A DNA stretch of 50,939 bases from Acidovorax sp. FJL06. GTDB lineage: Bacteria > Pseudomonadota > Gammaproteobacteria > Burkholderiales > Burkholderiaceae_C. The position numbers and the translations under genes are program-made. Below, in pieces: positions 29,603-38,457 of the stretch. Numbering within the stretch: the stretch's first letter is position 1; every line of letters starts with the position of its first letter. The notes beneath the pieces are model-generated. The model was not told the origin of the DNA, made no database searches, and worked only from the letters and a program-made list of their open reading frames with translations. Location of the stretch: contig NZ_QAJR01000012.1 of NCBI RefSeq assembly GCF_003852545.1, forward strand, positions 1 through 50,939, read 5' to 3'.

Positions 29603-30307
29603 ATGTTCACAGGCATCGTCCAAGCCACGGCAGGCATTGCCGCCATCCACGACCGCGCAGGCCTGCGCACCTTCACGCTCGATTTCCCAGAGGGCTTTTG
29701 CCAGGACCTGGCCATCGGCGCCAGCGTGTCCACCGACGGCGTGTGCCTCACGGTCACCGAGATCCTCTCGCCCACGCAGGCCAACTTCGACGTGATGCTG
29801 CAGAGCCTGAACATCACCACGCTGGGCAGCTACCACCAGGGCGACCGCGTGAACGTGGAGCGCGCGGCCAAGGATGGCGCCGAGATCGGCGGCCACCCGC
29901 TGTCGGGCCATGTGGACTTCACGGGCACGCTGGTGCAGCGCCGCGAGTTCGACAACAACCTGGTGTGGCGCGTGGCCGTGCCCGAGGCGTTTCGCCGCTA
30001 TGTGTTCGCCAAGGGCTACATCGCCATCCACGGCGCCAGCCTCACGGTGGCCGAGGTGAACCGGCAGGAGGGCTGGTTCGAGATCTGGATGATTCCCGAA
30101 ACGCGCCGCGCCACGGTGTTTGAACACAAGCAGGTGGGCGACGCGCTCAACATCGAGATCGAGCGCAGCACCCAGGTAGTGGTGGACACCGTGCGCGAGG
30201 CGGTGCAGGAAAGCCTGGGCCGCCTGCAGCCCGTGCTGGAGGCTCTGCTCAAGGAAAAGGGACTGTCGCTCGACGACTTCGTGCAGGCGCCCGTGCTGCC
30301 GCACTGA
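29603..30307 (+). CDS. ribE: Riboflavin synthase, alpha subunit
   Basis: This 234-residue enzyme dismutates two molecules of 6,7-dimethyl-8-ribityllumazine to riboflavin and a pyrimidinedione. It has the two tandem lumazine-binding barrels. The first begins MFTGIVQ and contains DGVCLTVTEI, the dimer-linking LNITTLGSYHQGDRVNVERA and IGGHPLSGHVDFTG. The second contains YIAIHGASLTVAEV, WMIPETRRATVFE and the C-terminal helix STQVVVDTVREAV. The pattern (VNVERAAKDGAEIGGH, IPETxRxT, VVDTV) resembles E. coli RibC rather than the Bacillus type. The C-terminus is about 20 residues longer than E. coli RibC. No FMN riboswitch is visible in the 236-bp upstream gap. The GNAT gene follows after 4 bp. Confidence 0.92.
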   Translation: MFTGIVQATAGIAAIHDRAGLRTFTLDFPEGFCQDLAIGASVSTDGVCLTVTEILSPTQANFDVMLQSLNITTLGSYHQGDRVNVERAAKDGAEIGGHPLSGHVDFTGTLVQRREFDNNLVWRVAVPEAFRRYVFAKGYIAIHGASLTVAEVNRQEGWFEIWMIPETRRATVFEHKQVGDALNIEIERSTQVVVDTVREAVQESLGRLQPVLEALLKEKGLSLDDFVQAPVLPH

Positions 30308-30311
30308 CCCG

Positions 30312-30857
30312 ATGGCTCCCCCGTCCCTGGTGGTGCGCCCGCTGGCGCTGAGCGACCTGGCCGATCTGCTGGCCGTGCAACTGGCCTGTTACGGCGAAGG
30401 CTTCGTGGAGAGCGGCGAGGTGTTTGCCCGCCGCCTGGCCAGCCCGGTGAACTGTTCGCTGGTGTTGGAACGGGACGGCCGGGTGTGCGCCTACCTGGCG
30501 GCCTACCGCTCGCGCCTGCACAAGGTCACGCCGCTGCACGGCGATTTCGGGGCTCCGCACGCCCCCTCGGGCGCCCTCCCCGGCGACCTCGACACGCTGT
30601 ACCTGCACGATATGGCCGTGCTGCCCGCGCTGGCCCGCCAGGGCCTGGCCCCGGCCCTGCTGGCGCCCCTGTGGGAGCGCGCGCGGCAAGAGGGGTTGCG
30701 CCACACGGCCCTGGTGTCGGTGCAGGGCTCGCAGGGCTACTGGGCGCGCCACGGGTATGCCGAGCAGGCGCTGGCGGACGGGGTGCAGCGCCAGCACCTG
30801 GCCAGCTACGGCGACGGTGCCACGTACATGGTGCGCAGCCTCGGCCCCGGCGGCTGA
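30312..30857 (+). CDS. GNAT-family N-acetyltransferase
   Basis: This 181-residue protein shows the GNAT fold. The N-terminal LVVRPLALSDLADLLAVQ is followed by a central strand LDTLYLHDMAVLPAL, then the acetyl-CoA pyrophosphate loop RQGLAPALLAPLWERA (RxxGxA), then a C-terminal segment with GSQGYWARHGYAEQ that packs on the cofactor. The acceptor is unknown. It starts 4 bp after ribE and is probably co-transcribed, though no functional link to riboflavin is evident. It converges on the LysR gene downstream; the 33-bp gap holds a small GC-rich hairpin (CGGGGC/GCCCCG). Confidence 0.85.
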   Translation: MAPPSLVVRPLALSDLADLLAVQLACYGEGFVESGEVFARRLASPVNCSLVLERDGRVCAYLAAYRSRLHKVTPLHGDFGAPHAPSGALPGDLDTLYLHDMAVLPALARQGLAPALLAPLWERARQEGLRHTALVSVQGSQGYWARHGYAEQALADGVQRQHLASYGDGATYMVRSLGPGG

Positions 30858-30890
30858 CACCGGGGCAGGTGGCCCCGCCGCTGACTGCGG

Positions 30891-31784
30891 TTACCCCGCG
30901 CTGATGCCCCCGGCCTGCGCGCCCTCGTCCACCACCCAGTCGCGGAAGCGCCGCAGCGCGGGGTCGATCAGAGCCTCGGGCCGGTAGACCAGGCGATAGC
31001 CCAGGGGCGCGTCCACGGGCGGCACCTGCAGGCCCACCAGGGCGCGGGTGGCCAGTGCGCGCGCGACCCTGGTGCGCGTCGCCAGCGCAAAACCCTGCCC
31101 CGCCAGGGCCGCCTCCAGGGCGCCACCGGCGCCCGCGAACACCACGCCCTGGCCGCTGTCCACCCGCGCCAGGCCCTGGGCGCGGCACCACAGGCGCCAG
31201 TCGTCGCGTTGCCCGTCGTGCAGCAGCCGGGGGCCGGTGATGTCCGCCAGCTGCGCCCAGGGCCGGGGCGCCACCAGGCGCGGGCTGCACACGGGCACCA
31301 GGTCGTCGTCCAGCAGCCATTCGGCATGCAGGCCCGGGTAGGGGCCCAGGCCATGGCGCACCGCGAAATGCATGTCCTCGGCCAGCAGGTCTACCGCGCG
31401 GTGGGTGCTGTTCACGTGCACGTCCAGCTCGGGGGCATGCTGCAGAAACAGCTGCAGGCGCGGCACCAGCCACTGGGCCGCGAAGTCGGGCGTGCAGCTC
31501 ACCCGCACCACGCGGCGCGCACCGGCGGCCAGCCGGGCGGTGGCGTGGCCGATGCGGGCCAGCGCCTCGCCACAGGCCGCCTGGTAGTCCATGCCGGCGG
31601 GCGTGAGCGCCAGGCCGCGGGGCAGGCGCTCGAACAGCGCACAGCCCAGGAAGGCCTCCAGGCGCCGCACCTGCTGCGACACCGCGCCGGGGGTCACGTG
31701 CAGTTCGCGCGCGGCCTCGCGCACGCTGCGGTGGCGTGCCGTGGCCTCGAAAAAACGCACGGCGATCAGCGGTGGGAGTTTCAT
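30891..31784 (-). CDS. LysR-family regulator, GcvA-like (likely of the EamA gene)
   Basis: This 297-residue regulator has an N-terminal HTH of the GcvA type (PPLIAVRFFEATARHRSVRE, then HVTPGAVSQQVRRLEAFLGC, LFERLPRGLALTPAG). Its effector-binding domain includes LLAEDMHFAVRHGLG and a C-terminal DWVVDEGAQ. GcvA-like regulators often control one adjacent divergent gene, here the EamA-family transporter. The 130-bp divergent gap contains an inverted TGTTCAT/ATGAACA pair. Inducer unknown; an amino acid is typical for EamA exporters. Confidence 0.88.
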   Translation of the reverse strand: MKLPPLIAVRFFEATARHRSVREAARELHVTPGAVSQQVRRLEAFLGCALFERLPRGLALTPAGMDYQAACGEALARIGHATARLAAGARRVVRVSCTPDFAAQWLVPRLQLFLQHAPELDVHVNSTHRAVDLLAEDMHFAVRHGLGPYPGLHAEWLLDDDLVPVCSPRLVAPRPWAQLADITGPRLLHDGQRDDWRLWCRAQGLARVDSGQGVVFAGAGGALEAALAGQGFALATRTRVARALATRALVGLQVPPVDAPLGYRLVYRPEALIDPALRRFRDWVVDEGAQAGGISAG

Positions 31785-31914
31785 TGGATTTTTCCCGGAC
31801 TGTTCATGAAAACTAAACGGTCGTAGAGGATAAATCGTTTGCCAGCGATGAACATATTTTCAACAATAGCCACCCAGTTCCCGTAGCCCATTGACCGACC
31901 TTCCAGGTGCCACC
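31785..31914. promoter_or_regulatory. Divergent LysR/EamA promoter region
   Basis: This gap is AT-rich compared with its surroundings (31796-31868). It contains the perfect inverted pair TGTTCAT (31801-31807) and ATGAACA (31848-31854), with 40 bp between arms and AAACGG/AAATCGTTT motifs inside. The position fits autoregulation and activation by the LysR protein. Confidence 0.4.
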
Positions 31915-32838
31915 ATGCCTTTGCCCAGTTTCCTGCGACTTGTTCTTCTGGCGGCCCTTTGGGGCGGCAGTTTTCTGTTGATGCGCGTGGCCGCGCCCGT
32001 GCTGGGCGCCCTGCCCACCACCTTTGCGCGCGTGCTGCTGGGCGCGGCGGGGCTGGCCCTGCTGCTGACGGTGCTGCGCCTGCGCCCGCGTTTTGGGGGC
32101 AAGCTCGGCGCCACGCTGGTGCTGGGGGTGGTGAACTCGGGCATCCCCTTCCTCATGTTTGCCATGGCCGCGCGCAGCCTGCCGGCGGGCTACAGCGCCA
32201 TCCTCAACGCCACCACGCCGCTGATGGGCGTGCTCATCGGCGCGCTGGCGTTTGGCGAGCGCATCACGGCGGCGCGCGTGGGCGGGGTGGTGCTGGGCAT
32301 GGCCGGCGTGGCCGTGCTGGCCCAGGCGGGGCCGGTGGCGCTCACCCCCGAGGTGCTGGGCGGCATGGGGGCCTGCCTGGTGGCCACGGCCTGCTACGGG
32401 CTGGCGGGCTTTCTCACCAAGCGCTGGATCACCGAGCGCGGCGGGCTGGACAGCCGCACCGTGGCCCTGGGCAGCCAGATGGGCGCGGTGCTGGTGCTGG
32501 TGCCGGTGGTGGCCTGGGAGCTGCTGCGCCAGCCGGCGGCCGCCAGCACCTGGCTGGCCGCGCCGGCGCCCGTGTGGTGGGCGCTGCTGGCGTTGGGCCT
32601 GCTGTGCACGGCCCTGGCCTATGTGCTGTATTTCCGGCTCATCGCCGATGTGGGGCCGCTCAAGGCGCTCACCGTGACCTTTCTGATCCCGCTGTTCGGC
32701 GTGGCCTGGGGCTGGCTGCTGCTGGGCGAGCCCGCCACCCTGGCCCATGGGGCTGGGGGCAGCCTGATTGGTGCGGCGCTGTGGCTGGTGCTGCGCCCCG
32801 TGCCGGCGGCACCCGTGGCGCTGCAGGGGGCCCGCTGA
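31915..32838 (+). CDS. EamA-family (DMT) transporter
   Basis: This 307-residue protein has ten predicted membrane helices in two EamA repeats (first containing LRLVLLAALWGGSFLLMRVA and YSAILNATTPLMGVLIGALA; second containing TALAYVLYFRLIADVGPLKA and FLIPLFGVAWGWLLLGEPAT). The drug/metabolite transporter superfamily mostly exports amino acids and small metabolites. ATG 31915 is preferred over TTG 31891 because the first helix starts at once after it. It is divergent from a GcvA-like regulator and probably its main target. The Pro/Ala-rich C-terminus has no known role. Confidence 0.88.
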   Translation: MPLPSFLRLVLLAALWGGSFLLMRVAAPVLGALPTTFARVLLGAAGLALLLTVLRLRPRFGGKLGATLVLGVVNSGIPFLMFAMAARSLPAGYSAILNATTPLMGVLIGALAFGERITAARVGGVVLGMAGVAVLAQAGPVALTPEVLGGMGACLVATACYGLAGFLTKRWITERGGLDSRTVALGSQMGAVLVLVPVVAWELLRQPAAASTWLAAPAPVWWALLALGLLCTALAYVLYFRLIADVGPLKALTVTFLIPLFGVAWGWLLLGEPATLAHGAGGSLIGAALWLVLRPVPAAPVALQGAR

Positions 32839-32875
32839 AAAGCCTGGGTCACAGGGCGTGGTCATAATGCCCGCC

Positions 32876-33364
32876 ATGCCCCACCGCTGGAAACCCAACG
32901 TCACCGTGGCCGCCCTCATCGAGCGCGACGGCCGTTTTTTGCTGGTCGAGGAAGAGACCACCGATGGCCTCAAGCTCAACAACCCTGCAGGCCACCTGGA
33001 CCCGGGCGAATCGCCCATCCAGGCCTGCGCGCGCGAGGTGCTGGAAGAAACCGCCCATGATTTTGTGCCCACGGCGCTGATCGGCGTGTACCTCAACCGC
33101 TTCACCAAGACGCGCACGGGCGACGACCTCACCTACATGCGCTTTGCGTTTGCCGGCACGCTGGGCACGCACCATGGCTGGCGCGCGCTGGACACGGGCA
33201 TCGTGCGCACGCTGTGGCTCACGGCGGACGAAATCCGCGCCTGCCCCGAGCGGCACCGCAGCCCCTTGTTGCTGCGCTGCCTGGAGGACTACCTGGCGGG
33301 CCAGCGGTTTCCGCTCACGCTGGTGCATACCGACATCTCGGTCACCGAACCCGCGGCCCAGTAA
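32876..33364 (+). CDS. NUDIX hydrolase (NudJ-type)
   Basis: This 162-residue enzyme carries a NUDIX box (GHLDPGESPIQACAREVLEE at about residues 39-58). The usual Gly near the box end is replaced (ETAHD), as is common in the NudJ-like thiamine-pyrophosphate/nucleotide phosphatases often encoded next to mnmA in betaproteobacteria. The flanking WKPNVTVAALIERDGRFLLV and NPAGHLDPGESP support the NudJ group. I chose ATG 32876 rather than ATG 32867 because a CATAAT -10-like box at 32863-32868 overlaps the latter; this implies a leaderless mRNA. mnmA, its usual neighbour, lies 5.2 kb downstream beyond the tcu block. Confidence 0.88.
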   Translation: MPHRWKPNVTVAALIERDGRFLLVEEETTDGLKLNNPAGHLDPGESPIQACAREVLEETAHDFVPTALIGVYLNRFTKTRTGDDLTYMRFAFAGTLGTHHGWRALDTGIVRTLWLTADEIRACPERHRSPLLLRCLEDYLAGQRFPLTLVHTDISVTEPAAQ

Positions 33365-33477
33365 GAGCGGCTAACAAAACTCTTCTGGCGTCGTTGCCGC
33401 GTCTTGTCGTACTACTCGTACTGCCTGCGACGCAGCGCCTAGCCAGAACCGCTTCGCTGAGTTTTGTGAGCCGCTCT
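33364..33477. repeat. 114-bp MITE-like palindrome
   Basis: Terminal inverted repeats of 19 bp with one mismatch (AGAGCGGCTAACAAAACTC at 33364-33382; its complement at 33459-33477) enclose a core with further symmetry (TTCTGGCG near 33383 against GCCAGAA near 33442, and GTACTACTCGTAC in the middle). There is no coding capacity. The element starts at the last base of the NUDIX stop codon and separates the convergent NUDIX and Bug-protein genes, so it may also end both transcripts. I recognise it as a repeat type seen in Comamonadaceae. Confidence 0.8.
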
Positions 33478-33530
33478 CAGCGCATCAACGCTGCGGAGAG
33501 CCCGTTGTGCGGGCGCAAGGCGGTCCGGCC

Positions 33531-34505
33531 TCACTCCACCGTGAGTTTGCGCTCCCTGATGATGGTGGCCCACTGCGTGGATTCCTTCTTCATGAAGGCC
33601 GTGAGTTCGGCGCGCGTGGTGGGCTGGGGCGTGAGGCCGTGTTTGTTCAGCGCCTCCTTCACGCCCGCATCATGAAGCACCTTCACGATCTCCTGGTTCC
33701 AGCGGTCCAGGATGGCGGGCGGTGTCTTGCCGGGGGCGACGAAGGCATACCAGTTCAGCGCCTCGAAGCCCGGGTAGCCCGACTCGGCCACGGTGGGGAT
33801 GCCCGGCAGGTAGGCCGGCCGCGTGAGGCCCGTGGTGGCCAGCGGGACCAGCTTGCCCGTCTCGACATGCGGCAGCGCCGTGGGCGGTGCAGCAAAGTAG
33901 GACGTGATGCGCTCGCCCAGCAAATCCTGCAAGGCTGGGGCACCACCTTTGTAAGGCACATGGGTCATGTCGATGCCCGCGCGCTGGTTGAAAAGCTCCC
34001 CTGCCAGGTGCGATGCCGAGCCGGCTCCGGTGGAGGCAAAGTCCACGCTGCCAGGCTTCTTCCTGGACAGCTGCACAAACTCGGCCAGCGTCTTCACGCC
34101 TGCGCCCTTGTGCACCACCAGTACGTTCGGAAAGTTCACCCCACCTGAAATCGCCGCCAGATCCTTGAACGGGTCGTAGGTCAGCTTCATGAGGTGCGGT
34201 GCGATGGTCAGCGGCCCCACCGAGCCGAACAGCAGCACCGTGCCGTCGGCCGCCGCGTTGGCCACGAACTGGTGGGCGATGTTGCCACCTGCGCCGCCCT
34301 TGTTGTCCACCACCACCGGCTGGCCGATGTTCTCGCCGAGCTTCTTGGCGATCAGGCGCGCGGCGGCGTCGGCCGCACCGCCGGCGGCAAAACCCACGAC
34401 CAGCGTGACGGGTTTCCTGGGCGGGAAATCCTGCGCGGCTGCGCCAAAGGCCAGGGGGAGGGTTGCCAGCGCCAGGGCGCCATGCAGCAGGGTGCGTTTC
34501 TTCAT
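33531..34505 (-). CDS. Bug/TctC-family periplasmic tricarboxylate-binding protein
   Basis: This 324-residue protein has a Sec signal peptide (MKKRTLLHGALALATLPLAF, cleavage near GAAAQ) and the Bug fold used by tripartite tricarboxylate transporters. Typical motifs are PPRKPVTLVVGFAAGGAADA, HVPYKGGAPALQDLLGERI, LATTGLTRPAYLPGIPTVAE and FVAPGKTPPAILDRWNQEI. It should bind a carboxylate in the periplasm; the operon suggests tricarballylate, citrate or aconitate. No TctA or TctB membrane partner is in the window, so it must share one encoded elsewhere or serve as a sensor. An AAGGAG site precedes ATG 34505. It is the last gene of the tcu operon, 40 bp after tcuB. Confidence 0.92.
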   Translation of the reverse strand: MKKRTLLHGALALATLPLAFGAAAQDFPPRKPVTLVVGFAAGGAADAAARLIAKKLGENIGQPVVVDNKGGAGGNIAHQFVANAAADGTVLLFGSVGPLTIAPHLMKLTYDPFKDLAAISGGVNFPNVLVVHKGAGVKTLAEFVQLSRKKPGSVDFASTGAGSASHLAGELFNQRAGIDMTHVPYKGGAPALQDLLGERITSYFAAPPTALPHVETGKLVPLATTGLTRPAYLPGIPTVAESGYPGFEALNWYAFVAPGKTPPAILDRWNQEIVKVLHDAGVKEALNKHGLTPQPTTRAELTAFMKKESTQWATIIRERKLTVE

Positions 34506-34545
34506 GGGTGTCTCCTTCATCGTGGACGGTGTTGTGATCGTTGGC

Positions 34546-35739
34546 TCAGTCCGCGTCCAGCCCGATGGGGTGCGGCTGGCGCTTTTCCACCGCGTGGCGC
34601 AGCAGGGCGGCGGTGCGGAAGATGCCGTGCGCGAACTTGCCGTAGGGCAGCGTGGCGAACAGCGCCATCACCGCGCCCAGGTGCAGGCACAGCATCAGCG
34701 CCAGGGCCGGCGTGCCGCGCGCGGCCCAGAGCAGCAGGCCGCTGGTCGCGGTGAGGAACAGCAGCGCGATGAAACCCCGGTCCATGGGCTTTTGCGCGGC
34801 GTCGCCATGCGCGGGGTGGCGGCGCAGGTTCAGCCGCCACAGGCCCGCGGTGCCGAGGGCCAGGCTCACGCCGCCCGCTGCGCCCAGCAGCTTGGGCAGG
34901 CTGGGCAGGTCGTACGGTGCCGCCTGGCCCAGCAGGTAGTGGTACAGCGTGGCGACGCTGGTGGCGGCAAAGCACAGCAGGAAGCCGTAGAACGTGAGGT
35001 GGTGGAAGCGCCGGCGCGACAGGGTGGTGGTGTCGTCCTCGTTGTGGCAGCCCTCGCCATGGCCGCCGTCCAGGTATTTCAGGCGCAGCACCGCATCGGC
35101 GGCCTCGGCCGTGGCGGGGGCGCTCAAAGGCGCGCCGCTGGTGGCGGGGGTCACGTCGCGCCAGAAGCGGCGCACGCCCAGCGCCAGCGCCAGCGTGGCG
35201 AACAGGAACACCGGCGCGAACAGGCCCACCAGCAGGTTGTGCGGAAAGATGCCGTAGAAGCCACCCTGCGGCGTGCTCCACAGCGCCCCCAGGCCCTGCC
35301 CGTGTTGCACCACGGCCAGCACCAGGAACAGCGCGAGGCCCGCCGCCAGCGCCAGCGAGAGCGTGAGGCCGTTGCGCTGGTAGAGCCGGCCCAGGGCCGG
35401 GGGCCAGGCGTAGTCCACATAGGTCTGGCCGCGCACCTGCGCCATGGCCTGCGGGATGTTCACCGCGAATTCGTGCGGCGGCGCGTACTGGCAGGCATGC
35501 AGGCAGGCGCCGCAGTTGTGGCACAGGTTGGCTAAAAAGTGGATGTCCGCCTTGGGGAATTCGAGCCGGCGCGTCATGGCCGGGAACACGGCGCAAAAAC
35601 CCTCGCAGTAGCGGCAGGCATTGCAGATCTGCAGCTGGCGCGCCACCTCGGATTCGGCGCCCGACAAGGGCAGCGCGGGCACCACGTCGCCGTTGGCCAG
35701 CGCCCGGGCATCGCGTGTCAGGGCTTCAAGCGCTTGCAT
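34546..35739 (-). CDS. tcuB: Tricarballylate utilisation protein B (4Fe-4S membrane protein)
   Basis: This 397-residue protein re-oxidises the FAD of TcuA by passing electrons to the quinone pool. Two four-Cys clusters near the N-terminus (Cys39, 42, 45, 49 and Cys73, 76, 79, 83) fit two [4Fe-4S] centres. About six membrane helices follow (residues about 125-375), with histidines that could ligate haem. This matches the TcuB/CitB family in length and order. Its start overlaps the end of tcuA by 14 bp and is preceded by AGGAG within tcuA. Together they convert tricarballylate to cis-aconitate. Confidence 0.92.
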   Translation of the reverse strand: MQALEALTRDARALANGDVVPALPLSGAESEVARQLQICNACRYCEGFCAVFPAMTRRLEFPKADIHFLANLCHNCGACLHACQYAPPHEFAVNIPQAMAQVRGQTYVDYAWPPALGRLYQRNGLTLSLALAAGLALFLVLAVVQHGQGLGALWSTPQGGFYGIFPHNLLVGLFAPVFLFATLALALGVRRFWRDVTPATSGAPLSAPATAEAADAVLRLKYLDGGHGEGCHNEDDTTTLSRRRFHHLTFYGFLLCFAATSVATLYHYLLGQAAPYDLPSLPKLLGAAGGVSLALGTAGLWRLNLRRHPAHGDAAQKPMDRGFIALLFLTATSGLLLWAARGTPALALMLCLHLGAVMALFATLPYGKFAHGIFRTAALLRHAVEKRQPHPIGLDAD

Positions 35740-37180
35740 GGGGTACTCCTGTTTTTATAGCTGGTTGCGCTGGGTGGGAAAGCGGTAGGGCCTGTTTTGA
35801 TGCCAAAGCCGCCTGTGCGCCCGCGATGCGGCCGAAGGCCGTGCCGATGCTCATGCCCACCCCGGCCGTGTAGCCCTTGCCCAGCACATTGCCGGCCATC
35901 ATTTCGCCGGCGATGAACAGGTTGGGGCTGGGCACGTTGCCAAAACGCACGGCGGCCGTGTCGTCGGTGTGCAGGCCCAGGTAGGTGAAGGTGACGCCGG
36001 GTTTGAGGGCGTAGCCGTAGAACGGGCCGGTCTCGATGGGCCGCGCCCAGTGGGTCTTGGCGGGTGTGATGCCGGAGGTAGCGCAGTCGTCCAGCGTGGT
36101 GTGGTCGAAGTGGCCCACGCGGCAGGCGGCGTTGTAGCTACCGAGCGTGTGCATGAAGCGGTCCACGGGCAGGCCGAGCTTTTCGGCCAGCTCGGGCAGG
36201 CTGTCGGCTTTGACGCCCGGGAACACGGGTGGCATGAAGCGGCCGATGGCCTGGCTGTCGATGACCGAGTAGCCGATTTGCCCCGGCTGCTGCGCCACCA
36301 GGCGGCCCCAGATCGCGTAGCGCTTGGGCCAGAAGTCCTCGCCCTCGTCGTAGAAACGCTCGCCCTCGCGGTTCACCACCACGCCCAGCGACACGCAGTC
36401 GATGCGCGTGCAGATGCCGCCGTCATACAGCGGCGCGCGCGCGTCGATGGCCACCATGTGGGCCTGCGTGGGGTCGCCAATGCGGTCGGCGCCGTGGTCG
36501 TCCAGCAGGTGCCGGAGCAAGGTTCCCTGGTTGTAGGCCGTGCCCCGGATCAGGAAGTTGTCCGACGGCCACTCGCCACGCTCGTTCTGGCCCCAGGCCT
36601 CGCGCAGCCATTCGCGGTTGGACTCGAACCCGCCGGCCGCGAGCACGCAGCTCTTCGCCGTGATGCGCTCGCCGCTTTGCAGGTGCGCTGCGATGAAGCG
36701 GCCGTTGTCGAGCTCGATGCGCTGCACCGGCGATGCGTAGCGCACCTGCACGCCGAGCCGCTCGGCGCTGCGGTAGTAGGCGTTGACCAGCGCCTTGCCC
36801 CCGCCCATGAAGAAGGCATTGGTGCGCGCCACATGCAGCGTGCCGGCCAGCGCGGGCTGGAAGTGCACGCCGTGGCGGCGCATCCAGGGCCGGCAGTCCG
36901 ACGACGCGCGGATCACCAGGCGCGCCAGGTGTTCGTTGGTCAGGCCGCCGGTCACCTTGAGCAGGTCCTGCCAGAACTCTTCCTCGGGGTAGCTGCCCAC
37001 CAGCACGTCCTGCGGCGCATCGTGCATGCAGCGCAGGTTGCGGGTGTGGGCCGAGTTGCCGCCGCGCCAGGCGCGGGGCGCGGATTCGAGCAGCAGCACG
37101 CTGGCGCCGGCCTCGCGCGCCATGAGCGCGGCGCACAGCGCGGCGTTGCCGCCGCCGATGACCAGGACATCGGCGCTCAT
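35726..37180 (-). CDS. tcuA: FAD-dependent tricarballylate dehydrogenase
   Basis: This 484-residue flavoprotein oxidises tricarballylate to cis-aconitate. It has the FAD-binding motif [19 protein letters not shown] at the N-terminus and the fumarate-reductase/succinate-dehydrogenase-like fold. Conserved segments are [45 protein letters not shown] and the C-terminal [20 protein letters not shown]. The final 25 residues ([20 protein letters not shown]... onwards) appear to be encoded by a short dispersed palindrome that reads in frame, so this tail is probably a late addition. The gene lies 293 bp downstream of tcuR on the same strand and overlaps tcuB. Confidence 0.92.
   Translation of the reverse strand: MSADVLVIGGGNAALCAALMAREAGASVLLLESAPRAWRGGNSAHTRNLRCMHDAPQDVLVGSYPEEEFWQDLLKVTGGLTNEHLARLVIRASSDCRPWMRRHGVHFQPALAGTLHVARTNAFFMGGGKALVNAYYRSAERLGVQVRYASPVQRIELDNGRFIAAHLQSGERITAKSCVLAAGGFESNREWLREAWGQNERGEWPSDNFLIRGTAYNQGTLLRHLLDDHGADRIGDPTQAHMVAIDARAPLYDGGICTRIDCVSLGVVVNREGERFYDEGEDFWPKRYAIWGRLVAQQPGQIGYSVIDSQAIGRFMPPVFPGVKADSLPELAEKLGLPVDRFMHTLGSYNAACRVGHFDHTTLDDCATSGITPAKTHWARPIETGPFYGYALKPGVTFTYLGLHTDDTAAVRFGNVPSPNLFIAGEMMAGNVLGKGYTAGVGMSIGTAFGRIAGAQAALASKQALPLSHPAQPAIKTGVPHASA
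35751..35804. repeat. Short dispersed palindrome within the tcuA 3' end (copy D)
   Basis: GTTTTTATAGCTGGTTGCGC, then TGGGTGGGAAAGCGGTAGGG, then CCTGTTTTGATGCC shares the ATAGCTG, TGCGCT, GCGGTAG and TTTTGATGCC blocks with the other copies. It lies in the last codons of tcuA, just upstream of the tcuB start. Confidence 0.5.
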
Positions 37181-37289
37181 GCCCGGCGGTCCCGGGCGGT
37201 GTGCCGTGCACGGGCGGGTGAAAGGGGGATGGGGCCCATGGGGTGGTGTCTCCTGGCGGTGTGGCCTGGTCGGTCATCAGGGTCAGGAC

Positions 37290-37359
37290 TTGCGCAAACA
37301 AGGAGGCACAACGCAGGTGCCCATGGGGCCAACGCATCGCCTGCACCCGTTTTGCGCAA
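37290..37359. promoter_or_regulatory. Paired TTGCGCAA sites upstream of tcuA
   Basis: Two identical 8-bp palindromes (37290-37297 and 37352-37359) sit inside larger mirror-image contexts (ACTTGCGCAAAC and GTTTTGCGCAAGT). Their centres are 62 bp apart, close to six helical turns, and lie 110-180 bp upstream of tcuA in the tcuR-tcuA gap. This is a good candidate for TcuR binding. The 293-bp gap contains nothing else I can assign. Confidence 0.5.
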
Positions 37360-37473
37360 GTCGTAAGGGTGATGGCGACTGTACGGAGGCACGGGCCCGC
37401 CGTGCAGCGGGCTCAGGTCATGGGGGTATCACGGATCGAGATACCTGCCCCGGGGGGCGCGGCAGCGCGGTGG

Positions 37474-38457
37474 TTACGAGGGGATGGCCTTTTCACCGAT
37501 CCATGCCGTGCCCGGCCACTGGCCGCTGGCGACGAGTTCGCGCGCGCAGTCCGCCATGACCACCCGCGTGGCCAGCGCGGCGGGCGAGAGCTCTTCGTCC
37601 GGCAGGCTGCACAGCAGGTTCACGCGGCGCGCGGGGGCGTCGGTGAGCCGCGCGCACTGAAAGCGCTCCGCCGCATCCGGGTAGCGGCCCATGGCGGCCC
37701 AGGGCTGCACGGTGGCGCCCAGGCCCGCGTCCACCGCGGCCATCACCATGGCCAGCGAATCCACCTCCAGCACCACATGCGGCGCCACGCGGTCGCGCGC
37801 GAAGGCGGTGTCGAGCGTGCTGCGCAGGCCGTGGGGCCCCGTGGGCAGGATCAGGGGCTCGCCCACCAGTTCGGCCACGGCGAGGGTCTCGGGCAGCCGC
37901 CGGCCGCCGGGGTTGCCCGGCCCCTGGCGGGCGCAGATGAGGAACAGCGCTTCCTCCAGCAGCGGCGCCATCTCCCAGCGCCGCGTGCCGGCGCCCTGCC
38001 GCGCCTGGTGCAGGCGGGTGTCGAACAGCACGGCCAGGTCCAGCTCGCGGGCATTGAGCATGGCCGTCAGGTGGCCCGACATGCCCTCGACCATGTGCAG
38101 CCGCACGTCGGGGTAGCGCGTGCGCATGGCCTGCATCAGCGGCAGGCCCAGCACGCTCGACGTGGTGGGCGCCAGGCCCACGGTCACGCTGCCCGACAGC
38201 CGCGCCTGCTGCGCCGCGCGCACCGCCTGGTCGGCATGGCGCAGGGTGAGCTGCGCCTCGCGGAAAAAGGCCAGGCCCGCCTCGGTGGGCGCCACGCCGC
38301 GTGGCGTGCGCTGCAGCAGGCGCGTGGCCAGCTCGCCCTCCAGCCGCGTGACCTGCTGGCTCAGCGCGGACTGCACCACGTCCAGGTCCAGCGCCGCGCG
38401 GCTCATGGAGCCCAGCTCGACGATACGCACGAAGTAGCGGAGTTGTCTCAGTTCCAT
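37474..38457 (-). CDS. tcuR: LysR-family regulator of the tcu genes
   Basis: This 327-residue LysR regulator has the N-terminal HTH ([20 protein letters not shown], then [20 protein letters not shown]) and an effector domain ([50 protein letters not shown]). It lies directly upstream of tcuAB on the same strand, whereas tcuR in Salmonella is also adjacent to its targets, which supports the name; the inducer is inferred to be tricarballylate. The start at 38457 gives the standard LysR N-terminus. It is divergent from mnmA. Confidence 0.85.
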   Translation of the reverse strand: MELRQLRYFVRIVELGSMSRAALDLDVVQSALSQQVTRLEGELATRLLQRTPRGVAPTEAGLAFFREAQLTLRHADQAVRAAQQARLSGSVTVGLAPTTSSVLGLPLMQAMRTRYPDVRLHMVEGMSGHLTAMLNARELDLAVLFDTRLHQARQGAGTRRWEMAPLLEEALFLICARQGPGNPGGRRLPETLAVAELVGEPLILPTGPHGLRSTLDTAFARDRVAPHVVLEVDSLAMVMAAVDAGLGATVQPWAAMGRYPDAAERFQCARLTDAPARRVNLLCSLPDEELSPAALATRVVMADCARELVASGQWPGTAWIGEKAIPS

